This document shows, in pieces, positions 41,477 to 48,144 of a DNA stretch of 48,144 nucleotides; position 1 is the stretch's first letter, and each line of letters starts with the position of its first letter. The stretch is from positions 1 through 48,144 of the forward strand of contig CAJUBE010000036.1 of NCBI GenBank assembly GCA_910584725.1, in the 5' to 3' direction. The notes beneath the pieces were generated by a model. That model was not told the DNA's origin, did no database searches, and was given only the letters and a program-made list of their open reading frames with translations. Position numbers and translations under genes: made by a program. The stretch comes from an uncultured Lachnospiraceae bacterium (GTDB taxonomy: Bacteria > Bacillota > Clostridia > Lachnospirales > Lachnospiraceae).

Positions 41477-41727
41477 TGTCGTAGGGCACGGAAATTTATT
41501 CTAAAAAGAGGCAAATTAAATTAGCTACGACATAGAAAAATAAGACCTTGCATCGAAAGATGCGGGGTCTTATTTTTATCCTTCGGATTATCCTTTCCCT
41601 TGCATAAATACTGGATTTGTTGGAATGTCCTGCACGAGATCACCATGGAGTAGGGGCAGTGTGGGCATTAGCCCACGAGAATAAAACAAATTGCCCTTTA
41701 TAGAAAAAATTTCCGTGCCCTACGACA
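41477..41727. mobile_element. MITE-like 251-bp element with 27-bp terminal inverted repeats
   Basis: Left end TGTCGTAGGGCACGG... at 41477-41503 and its reverse complement at 41701-41727 match at 26 of 27 positions. The ends are TGT...ACA. A further partial end (CTACGACA, 41525-41532) lies inside. It encodes nothing, and contains the ppdK terminator and a GTGGGC-atta-GCCCAC hairpin (41661-41676). The 5 nt on each side do not match, so there is no clear target duplication. The parent transposase is unknown. Confidence 0.6.
41536..41577. terminator. Strong terminator after ppdK
   Basis: AAAAATAAGACC (41536-41547) pairs with GGTCTTATTTTT (41566-41577), inner stem GCATC/GATGC, loop GAAA. T-runs on both strands make it bidirectional. 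It lies inside the MITE-like inverted repeat. Confidence 0.85.
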
Positions 41728-41746
41728 TGGTGATATTTCCTGAATG

Positions 41747-41883
41747 TGTTTTTGGGAGAATGAGGATTGGCTTGGAATCCTTGTAAATAGGGACTTTGAG
41801 AGGATTACCATTTCCCAAAAATGAGAGAAAAATTCCCCAAAAGTGATCAGATTTCATTTTTGGGAACGTTTTTGGGAAAATGG
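41747..41883. promoter_or_regulatory. Five TnsB-site-like motifs at the transposon end
   Basis: Core TTTTTGGGAA-like motifs: forward at 41747-41762, 41854-41868 and 41867-41883; reverse (CCATTTCCCAAAAATGA, ATTCCCCAAAAGTGA) at 41808-41824 and 41832-41846. The four inner motifs form a nested palindrome. They may be transposase binding sites, an operator for tnsA, or both. The long tnsA frame starts inside the last motif, which argues for the later start. Confidence 0.6.
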
Positions 41884-41915
41884 CAGGATGTTCCTGGATG
41901 GGAGGTTTTGCAAGG

Positions 41916-42263
41916 ATGAGGAAAAAGAATTTTAAGGGGCGGTGTGAAAAGAGGATGATCGGAAAGTGTACTGAGGTTTGCAGGACATATGATGCGATCC
42001 AGTATGCTTATGCTGATCTTCTACAGAAAAGTGATGAAGTGAAGGAGATCAAGTGCAATGTGCTGTTGGATGGATTGGATGTTGGAGAGTATACTTCGGA
42101 TTTTGTCTGTATCAAGGCAGACGGTGATCTGATGGTACGGGAATGTGTGTTCCGTAAGTTTCTGATGAAGCCTTTGACGGTGAAGCTGTTGGATGCTTCA
42201 AGGGAGTATTGGCTTAAGCATGGAGTTACAGATTGGGGGTTGGTCATTGATGAAGAAGTATGA
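41916..42263 (+). CDS. tnsA: TnsA-like endonuclease homologue, active site apparently altered
   Basis: 115 residues. It matches the core of the TnsA N-terminal nuclease domain: EYTSDFVCIKADGDLMVREC, then KPLTVKLLDASREYW and HGVTDWGLVIDEE. In Tn7, TnsA cuts the 5' ends so that excision is complete. In a PD-(D/E)XK reading, the Asp of TSDF is kept, but the usual Glu in the first helix appears to be Gln (YDAIQYAYADLL) and the QxK/ExK motif reads RECV. This alignment is by eye. ATG 41916 has GGGAGG 10 nt upstream; the frame opens at 41880 within the transposon-end motifs. It overlaps tnsB by 14 nt. Confidence 0.75.
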   Translation: MRKKNFKGRCEKRMIGKCTEVCRTYDAIQYAYADLLQKSDEVKEIKCNVLLDGLDVGEYTSDFVCIKADGDLMVRECVFRKFLMKPLTVKLLDASREYWLKHGVTDWGLVIDEEV

Positions 42264-44079
42264 TCTGCTGCAATCTGGTGACAGTATTATCAGAGTATTG
42301 GAGATTCAGGATGATAGAATTCTTATGATTGATTGTATCAAGCAGACTATGCCTGTATGGAGGAAACTTGAATCAGTGGAATCTTATTCTGAATGTACTA
42401 ATTATGAACTGTTCAAGGATACGGGATTTACCTGTATTCATATAGATGCTTTAGATGTAGACCAGAGGAAAGTCATGTATGAACGCTATACCATGATCAC
42501 ACCCATTCTTCCATTTATAGCAGATGAAAAGATGCGCTCTAAACTAATTTCTTCAATATCAGAAGAACATCATGTATCAAAACAGACGATCAGAAATTAT
42601 CTCTGCCTGTACCTGTCCTATCTGGATGTGACTGTTCTTGCCCCGAAGAAGCGAAAGAATGAAAGAGAGTTAAGTAAAGATGAAAAACATATGCGCTGGG
42701 CGTTGAATAAGTTTTTCTATACCACAAAAAAGCAATCTCTTATGACTGCATACACAATGATGCTCAAGGAGAAGTATTGCGATGCTATGGGTGTATTGGC
42801 AGAAGAATATCCTTCCTTCTATCAGTTTCGCTATTTTTACCGTAAGACTAGGAAGATGCAGAACTTCTATATTTCAAGAGATGGATTGAAGAACTACCAG
42901 AGGAACAACAGACCGCTTACAGGTGAGGGAGTACAGGAGTTTGCTCCTGCTGTCGGTGTAGGGATGCTGGATGCTACGGTGTGTGACATATATCTGATCA
43001 ATGAGGAAGGAAATTTGGTTGGCAGACCGATTCTGACTGCATGTATTGATGCTTACAGCGGTCTGTGCTGTGGGTATTCTCTTTCATGGGAAGGTGGGGT
43101 ATACAGTCTTAGAGGATTAATGCTGAATATTATAGCAGATAAGGTGGTATGGTGTAAGCGTTTTGGAATTTCCATTCAAAAAGAAGATTGGGATTGTGAC
43201 AGGCTTCCCGGTACATTTGTCACTGATATGGGAAGTGAATATAAATCGGAGAACTTTGAACAGATTGCAGAACTGGGTGTTACGGTAGTCAATCTTCCTT
43301 CCTATAGGCCGGAACTGAAAGGATTGGTGGAGAAGTTTTTTGATCTGCTACAGGGGATGTATAAGAAACATTTAAAGGGTAAGGGTGTGATCGAGCCGGA
43401 TTATCAGGAACGAGGGGCACATGATTATCGGAAGGATGCCTGTTTGACTATGACGGATTTTGAGAAGATTATTCTACATTGTATGATCTACTATAATTCC
43501 AAACGGATCATAGAAAACTTTCCTTATACGGAAGCTATGATAGATGCACAGGTGAAACCTTATGCGTCCTGTATCTGGGAATGGGGTAAGTTGCAGATCG
43601 GAGCCAATCTGATAACTGTAGGGAGTAGAGAAGTGGTATTGACATTGTTGCCAAGAACTACAGGAAAGTTTGGACGAACAGGTTTGAAGGTTAATAAATT
43701 ACGATATCATTGTGAAGGATATACGGAGCAGTATTTATCTGGTGGCAATGTGACAGTGGCTTATAACCCAGAGGATGTTACTTCTGTATGGGTGGTGGAA
43801 AATGGAGTATATACAGAGTTTGCCTTGATAGAATCCCGTTTTCAGGGAAAAGACTTGATTGAAGTACAGGAGTTACAGAATGGACAGAAGATAATTACTA
43901 AAAGTGAAGTGAGGAATAATTTACAGGCGCAGATTGATCTGGCACAGCATATCGAAGCCATTGCAGGTAGTGTGAGTGGTACTACAGATGTTCATATGAA
44001 AAATATCCGTAATACAAGGAAACGAGAACAGATGAAAAACCATCAGGATTACATGAAGGAGGAAAGAAGTTATGGTTGA
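42250..44079 (+). CDS. tnsB: TnsB/TniA-type DDE transposase
   Basis: 609 residues. An N-terminal helical DNA-binding region with an HTH-like stretch (ISEEHHVSKQTIRNYLCLYL) precedes an RNase H-fold integrase core with the acidic triad D241 (GMLDATVCD), D326 (FVTDMGSEY) and E361 (LKGLVEKFF), 35 residues apart, as in retroviral-type DD(35)E enzymes. A C-terminal Mu-type barrel and tail follow. It joins transposon 3' ends to target DNA and binds the end motifs. The C-terminal tail would contact TnsC. ATG 42250 overlaps the end of tnsA; the longer frame from 42193 lies inside tnsA. Confidence 0.92.
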   Translation: MKKYDLLQSGDSIIRVLEIQDDRILMIDCIKQTMPVWRKLESVESYSECTNYELFKDTGFTCIHIDALDVDQRKVMYERYTMITPILPFIADEKMRSKLISSISEEHHVSKQTIRNYLCLYLSYLDVTVLAPKKRKNERELSKDEKHMRWALNKFFYTTKKQSLMTAYTMMLKEKYCDAMGVLAEEYPSFYQFRYFYRKTRKMQNFYISRDGLKNYQRNNRPLTGEGVQEFAPAVGVGMLDATVCDIYLINEEGNLVGRPILTACIDAYSGLCCGYSLSWEGGVYSLRGLMLNIIADKVVWCKRFGISIQKEDWDCDRLPGTFVTDMGSEYKSENFEQIAELGVTVVNLPSYRPELKGLVEKFFDLLQGMYKKHLKGKGVIEPDYQERGAHDYRKDACLTMTDFEKIILHCMIYYNSKRIIENFPYTEAMIDAQVKPYASCIWEWGKLQIGANLITVGSREVVLTLLPRTTGKFGRTGLKVNKLRYHCEGYTEQYLSGGNVTVAYNPEDVTSVWVVENGVYTEFALIESRFQGKDLIEVQELQNGQKIITKSEVRNNLQAQIDLAQHIEAIAGSVSGTTDVHMKNIRNTRKREQMKNHQDYMKEERSYG

Positions 44080-45322
44080 TCTTTCAAATGTTATTCGTAT
44101 TCTGCCACCAATGAAGTCAGGGGATGATCTATTCTCCACTCTGGAAGTTCTACCAGAGTATGACGATACGATTCGTACTGCAGAAATACCTGTACGTCTT
44201 ATGGCACTTTCTGACCTTTATAGAATATATGTACCTTCTCAGATGTCATTGGAGATTTACAGTAAAATGTATCTGGCATTGTTGCGGTCATTGCAGAAAA
44301 AGGGTACAAAACTGGCCGTACAGCAGAAAAATCAGAACCATAAAGCTGTTATCCAACAGGAGTACAGTGGAATCATGGGCGGTTCTGACAGCTTTACAAT
44401 CATTGGGGCTTCGGGTATTGGGAAAAGTTCAGCGATCAGTAGAGCAATCGCATTGATTACTGAGAATAGAGTGATTGAAGTTGAGAATCCATATACGAAG
44501 ATCATTCCCTGTATTTGTGTTCAGTGTCCTTTTGATTCTTCTGTAAAGGGATTGCTATTGGAGATACTACGGAAAGTGGATGAAGTCATAGACAGTAAAT
44601 ATTATCAGAATGCACTACGAGCCAGAACGACAACGGATATGCTGATCGGGAGTGTTAGTCAGGTAGCATTAAATCATATTGGTCTGTTGGTGGTGGATGA
44701 GATTCAGAATGTGTGCAACAGTAAGAATGGGAAAAGCCTTGTTGGGATGCTCACCCAGCTCATTAACAACAGCGGTATATCAATCTGCATGGTGGGAACT
44801 CCTGAGAGTGCGGTATTTTTTGAACAGGCTATGCAGCTTGCCCGCAGATCGTTGGGATTACGATATGATGTGATGGATTATGGAGAGATTTTCAGGGAAT
44901 TTTGCGAAACAGTGTTTTCCTATCAGTATGTGAAAAAGAGGACGGAGATCACAGAGCCGATCATGGAATGGCTCTATGAGCATACTTCGGGGAATATATC
45001 GGTAGTGGTGTCACTGATTCACGATGCACAGGAGATTGCGATTTTAAATGGGAAAGAGATTCTGGATCTGGAAACACTAAACGAAGCATATCAAAAACGG
45101 TTATCTATGTTGCATGACTTTATTCATCCTGTACAGAGAAAACAGACATCCAAGCCTAAAAAGAAAGTGTCTGTTACGAGTACGGGTGTAAAGATTCCTG
45201 TAAGAGAAGGGGATCGTGGAGAAGTTACGATTGCAAGTTTAGTATCTGTTGCAAAAGATGAAAATGTGGATATTGTACAGCTATTGAAAGAACATATGAC
45301 AGTTTTGGAGGTGGCGGTATGA
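44072..45322 (+). CDS. tnsC: TnsC-type AAA+ transposition regulator
   Basis: 416 residues. Walker A GASGIGKSS at 112-120, Walker B LLVVDEIQ with D209 and E210, then MVGTPES as a sensor-like segment. TnsC polymerises on target DNA in the ATP state, links the targeting protein to the transposase and gives target immunity. The C-terminal 60 residues are Lys- and Val-rich. ATG 44072 overlaps tnsB by 8 nt and follows AAGGAGG. The stop overlaps the tniQ start (ATGA). Confidence 0.92.
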   Translation: MVDLSNVIRILPPMKSGDDLFSTLEVLPEYDDTIRTAEIPVRLMALSDLYRIYVPSQMSLEIYSKMYLALLRSLQKKGTKLAVQQKNQNHKAVIQQEYSGIMGGSDSFTIIGASGIGKSSAISRAIALITENRVIEVENPYTKIIPCICVQCPFDSSVKGLLLEILRKVDEVIDSKYYQNALRARTTTDMLIGSVSQVALNHIGLLVVDEIQNVCNSKNGKSLVGMLTQLINNSGISICMVGTPESAVFFEQAMQLARRSLGLRYDVMDYGEIFREFCETVFSYQYVKKRTEITEPIMEWLYEHTSGNISVVVSLIHDAQEIAILNGKEILDLETLNEAYQKRLSMLHDFIHPVQRKQTSKPKKKVSVTSTGVKIPVREGDRGEVTIASLVSVAKDENVDIVQLLKEHMTVLEVAV

Positions 45323-46668
45323 TCGTGTATATGCCGACAATTTATCCTGATGAATTGGTATATAGCTGGTTCTGCAGGTATTATGTACATTCTGGCTGTT
45401 TTTCTCATAAGATGGCGTTGCAGGAGTTGTATTGTAAGAAGTCAGATTATCTAAGCAAAGAATTCATTGGTAATTTAAATAATGAAGTTAGGGAACAGAT
45501 CAGTGAAATATATTCTCTGGATAAGTTGATCTTAGATCATACCATGTATCCTCAGTATGCGAGGTTTATTCCATTGGCAGAGAAGAAAGAGGCTTTGTAT
45601 CGTTTGGGGCATGATTCTTGTGATATACATTATTTATTCCCTGTTCTTCCTAGAAATGATGGGGAACGGTATCTACGTTTTTGTCCATTGTGCGTGAAAG
45701 AGGATAGAGAAATGTATGGGGAGGCATACTGGCATAGGAAACACCAGATTAGGAATATGTGTATATGTACAAAGCATAAATGCCGGCTTATGGAATCAAG
45801 TGTTCCGGCAAAGAGTGAGCAGAGTTTTACGTTTTGTCCGGCTGAAAACTATACATACGATAGGGAAGTAGTATTTGAAAGGGATTTATCAGTAATTCAG
45901 TATATGGAATATCTGGCATCAGTATTTGATTCAGCGATGGATTTTGAAAATGATATTCCTATTAGTTCTATTCTTTATGATGGAATGAGCAGGACAAAAT
46001 ATTTGAAGCCATCAGGACGCAGCAGATATACGAAGATGCTTACGGATGATATGGGTGAGTTCTACGGAAGTATGGGGATATGTAGTGTTGCAAGTGTGTA
46101 TCAGATTCAGAAAGTATTGTTGGAGAATCTGTATGACTTTTCTGTTGTCTGCCAGATTGCTTTTTACTTGGGGATGAGAGCGGAGGAATTAACGGCTTCC
46201 GCTTTGACCAAGGAGCAGATTCAGCAGGAACAGGACAGCCATTATATGAGAAATACTGTGCCTGTAGATTGGGAGTTGTTGGATCGGGAAACGGCGCCTG
46301 TATTAGAAATGGTTGTTAAAGGCGTATATGATGGAACTGCTAATGAAAATGGAAGACCGGAACGGGTATCAGAACGGATGGTGTACCGGGAGATGAATCT
46401 GCTTGGGCATCAGTTGGAGAATATGCCACGGTGTAAGGCGGTTTTTGAAAAGTATACGGAATCTTATCCTGAGAGTTGGGCGAGGAAGATTATTTGGGCT
46501 TATCGGAAGTTGGAAGAGGAGGGAAAGCCTTTTTATTGGACGGATATTAGGAGAATTTCGGGGGTGAAAAAGAAAAATTTGCAAAAGATTGTTCCATATC
46601 TTATAAGTCATACAAATGCTGATACGGTTAATCGGATTATGGAGTTGGGTATAGTTGACAATGAATAA
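45319..46668 (+). CDS. tniQ: TniQ/TnsD-like target-site selector
   Basis: 449 residues, between short TniQ and long TnsD in size. The N-terminal TniQ domain (YMPTIYPDELVYSWFCRYYV) includes zinc-binding pairs CPLC (C122, C125) and a CICTKHKC cluster, with GEAYWHRKHQI between. The C-terminal part resembles DNA-binding regions of TnsD proteins (AWARKIIWAYRKLEEEGKPF-like, DIRRISGVKKKNLQ). It should bind a specific chromosomal site and recruit TnsC. With no Cas genes present, targeting is presumably protein-guided. GGAGGTGGCGG precedes ATG. Confidence 0.88.
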   Translation: MIVYMPTIYPDELVYSWFCRYYVHSGCFSHKMALQELYCKKSDYLSKEFIGNLNNEVREQISEIYSLDKLILDHTMYPQYARFIPLAEKKEALYRLGHDSCDIHYLFPVLPRNDGERYLRFCPLCVKEDREMYGEAYWHRKHQIRNMCICTKHKCRLMESSVPAKSEQSFTFCPAENYTYDREVVFERDLSVIQYMEYLASVFDSAMDFENDIPISSILYDGMSRTKYLKPSGRSRYTKMLTDDMGEFYGSMGICSVASVYQIQKVLLENLYDFSVVCQIAFYLGMRAEELTASALTKEQIQQEQDSHYMRNTVPVDWELLDRETAPVLEMVVKGVYDGTANENGRPERVSERMVYREMNLLGHQLENMPRCKAVFEKYTESYPESWARKIIWAYRKLEEEGKPFYWTDIRRISGVKKKNLQKIVPYLISHTNADTVNRIMELGIVDNE

Positions 46669-46761
46669 GTTAACTGTGTGCTCTAATTATAAGTGATTGT
46701 GTTATTGATGGGGAGTGCTTATAATTATAGATATAGTTGTGTGGTGGGAGAAATTTTGGAT

Positions 46762-46935
46762 ATGAAAGATGAGATAATGTCTTTGTTGACAGATTTTGGT
46801 GAGTTTACTTTGGATATGTTTTTGCTAAATGGTATCATAAAAGATGATAATTGGCGGTTTTCATTTGAATTTTGTAGTAGTTGTAGATCTTTGCATATCA
46901 AGTATATATTTTATCATCTAATTGATTGGTTTTAG
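46762..46935 (+). CDS. Doubtful short open frame in the transposon cargo
   Basis: 57 codons, product starting MKDEIMSLLTDFGEFTLDMF, in a region of very low GC. GGGAG lies 13 nt before this ATG. It could be a small cargo gene, the remnant of a longer gene, or chance; the frame runs upstream to a GTG at 46693 with no recognisable sequence. Confidence 0.25.
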   Translation: MKDEIMSLLTDFGEFTLDMFLLNGIIKDDNWRFSFEFCSSCRSLHIKYIFYHLIDWF

Positions 46936-47006
46936 ATAGTAGTACAATTATGTGCCATAGCGCGTGGAAAATGTTATTATGCGATATGATTAAAAAAGGG
47001 GATATT

Positions 47007-47888
47007 ATGAAGAGAAAAATGATTTTGACAATTAAAGAACTTAAAATCCATATTATATTGCTAATTATATCTGTCTCTTTGATTTGTAAGTTTTCATCTG
47101 CACCCCTTTTATGTGGATGGATGACATTTTTTCTTAGACCCCAAGAAGAAACAGTGGCGTTTGAATTTTTTCGTATTATGGAAAATCTTAGTTTGGCGTA
47201 TATTGCTTCTTTGATATTTTATTTGATGGTGGATTATATACCTAAAAAGAAATCGGAAGACAAGGCGTTTGAGTTAATTAAACCACATCTTGTTTCATTG
47301 CTTATGTGGATGAATAGGATTAATAGTTATTTTAAGTGTGTTACAGATGTCACAGATTTTTCTTCTATATCACAAGATAAAATGAAGGAGATTGACGATT
47401 TTCATTTTAATAGTGAAAGGCTATTTTATATAGAAACCTCTTATAGAAATGGTATAAAAAATAGCTGTGATATGGCGGTTTTTCATGGAGCTAAAGAAAT
47501 TAAAGATAATGGTAAATTGATTCTAAAAGTTTATGAGGATATGGATGCGATTTCAACAACAATGTTACAAGCGCCATCTGATCTTATTTCGATATTGAAC
47601 AAAATAAGAGATTCAAAATTTCTTGAAAAGATAATACATATTATCAATGATGATGAGATGAAAAATGGGATAGAAATGGTTTGGCGATATTTCAATTTTT
47701 ATAAGGACTTAGCAGAATTTTCATTTCTGGAAAAGCAACTAGCACAATACGACTTTGATAAACTAACTGTTGTGTATAGAGCAGCTTCAGAGAGTGAAAT
47801 TATGGAATGGCTTCGTTTGCAAATTAAGATAAGAGGCGAACATCCAGAATTTGAAGAGCTTTTAAAGATAATTAATGCAAAAAAATGA
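47007..47888 (+). CDS. Cargo protein with two membrane segments, unknown function
   Basis: 293 residues, codons strongly AT-rich, unlike the chromosomal genes. Two hydrophobic segments (about 12-30, IHIILLIISVSLICKF; and about 63-80, LAYIASLIFYLMVDYI) are followed by a basic YIPKKKSED and a helical cytoplasmic domain of about 200 residues. ATG 47007 has AAAAAAGGGG 6 nt upstream; the frame begins at 46926 without a ribosome binding site. I do not recognise the family. Cargo at this end of Tn7-like elements is often defence-related, but nothing here proves that. A hairpin (GCTGAGA/TCTCAGC, 47951-47984) follows. Confidence 0.65.
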   Translation: MKRKMILTIKELKIHIILLIISVSLICKFSSAPLLCGWMTFFLRPQEETVAFEFFRIMENLSLAYIASLIFYLMVDYIPKKKSEDKAFELIKPHLVSLLMWMNRINSYFKCVTDVTDFSSISQDKMKEIDDFHFNSERLFYIETSYRNGIKNSCDMAVFHGAKEIKDNGKLILKVYEDMDAISTTMLQAPSDLISILNKIRDSKFLEKIIHIINDDEMKNGIEMVWRYFNFYKDLAEFSFLEKQLAQYDFDKLTVVYRAASESEIMEWLRLQIKIRGEHPEFEELLKIINAKK

Positions 47889-48144
47889 ATATTATAATTT
47901 TACTTATTGCTAATTTATGTCATTAGGTTTGTGAAATAATATTAAACACAGCTGAGATGTTTCCATTTGGAAAGCTCTCTCAGCCTATTTGTAAATGGGT
48001 TAAAGTATGGTGCTAGCATTCAAATTCAAAGGAGAGCAGACAATGGAGTATTATGCATTTTTTGGAAAATGAAATAACATATAAGATGTGGGACTATCCC
48101 AAAGTTTGTGTAAACCTCCAGACTGATGTAAGATAAAACTACAC
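47889..48144. other. Window tail: hairpin, nine-codon frame and IS-like sequence
   Basis: No full gene. A hairpin (GCTGAGA 47951-47957 with TCTCAGC 47978-47984, inner TTTCC/GGAAA) may end the membrane protein's mRNA. GGAGAG then precedes ATG 48042, a frame of nine codons (MEYYAFFGK) and a stop, which looks like an interrupted or decayed gene. From about 48089 the sequence GGGACTATCCCAAAGTTTGT resembles the ends of IS256-family elements. This is a weak match from memory. Confidence 0.3.

Larger units (their letters stand above)
41745..48144 (+). mobile_element. Tn7-like transposon (partial; far end beyond window)
   Basis: The order tnsA, tnsB, tnsC, tniQ, all on the plus strand with overlapping or closely spaced ends, is the core of Tn7-like elements. 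The region is AT-richer than the chromosome to its left. A cluster of five related motifs at 41747-41883 just before tnsA resembles the array of TnsB sites at the transposase-proximal end. The boundary near TGTG at 41745 is my best estimate because Tn7-like ends start with TGT. Cargo begins after 46668. No matching inverted end was found in the window, and no CRISPR array or Cas gene. Confidence 0.75.

Noticed and set aside
41477..41503. TGTCGTAGGGCACGG repeat as the Tn7-like transposon end
   Set aside because: Its inverted partner is only 251 bp away, before tnsA, so the pair defines a small separate element. The motif cluster at 41747-41883 fits a transposase-proximal end better.
47889..48144. 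Right end of the Tn7-like element inside the window
   Set aside because: I searched for inverted TTTTTGGGA motifs and found none beyond 41883. The CCCAAA at 48098 is in a different, IS-like context.

Overview
The window looks like chromosome of a gut-type Lachnospiraceae (Clostridia, Firmicutes). The signs are purine-rich Shine-Dalgarno sites, Gram-positive lipoproteins, a folB-folK fusion, a chorismate mutase-prephenate dehydratase fusion, pyruvate phosphate dikinase, orphan hybrid histidine kinases and an ECF sigma/DUF4179 pair. No rRNA, tRNA or CRISPR array was found. Most of the window is moderately GC-rich and gene-dense. The last 6.4 kb is visibly AT-richer and is a Tn7-like transposon whose far end lies outside the window.

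Layout. 0-9.7 kb: housekeeping genes (folBK, a membrane-anchored DUF5050 protein, pheA, a DUF815 AAA+ ATPase, a Ppx/GppA-HD protein, ppk1, maf, a small acidic protein). 9.7-13.4 kb, minus strand: HAD phosphatase, PHP phosphoesterase, ABC-F ATPase and a 54-residue protein. 13.6-24.6 kb: a conserved hypothetical, an OmpR-type two-component system, two tandem hybrid histidine kinases and a chemoreceptor. 24.6-26.9 kb: ECF sigma with DUF4179 partner and a PBECR-like nuclease gene. 27-37.6 kb: an envelope locus with two acidic-linker lipoproteins, two lipoproteins that join a beta-propeller to an ABC solute-binding domain, two ABC permeases (no ATPase gene) and an HlyD-like adaptor. 37.6-41.5 kb: a 42-residue protein, GDPD and ppdK. 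41.5-48.1 kb: a 251-bp MITE-like inverted repeat, then tnsA-tnsB-tnsC-tniQ and cargo.

Two signals are not explained by ordinary annotation. First, the promoter of the response regulator at 16 kb and the promoters of the two lipoproteins at 27 kb share one exact architecture: YTTAGAG, 4 nt, TTTARAG, 10 nt, then a -10 box. This ties the two-component system to the envelope locus 11 kb away. Second, several intergenic gaps, starting at or within about 10 nt of stop codons and ending before the next ribosome binding site, hold a modular repeat of nested hairpins. Its stems differ between copies yet stay paired, which is covariation visible within a single genome. A second, smaller hairpin repeat precedes maf and one of the permeases.

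The Tn7-like element has an intact-looking DDE transposase, AAA+ regulator and TniQ targeting protein. Its TnsA homologue seems to lack canonical nuclease residues. The cluster of motifs just upstream of tnsA probably marks the transposase-proximal end.
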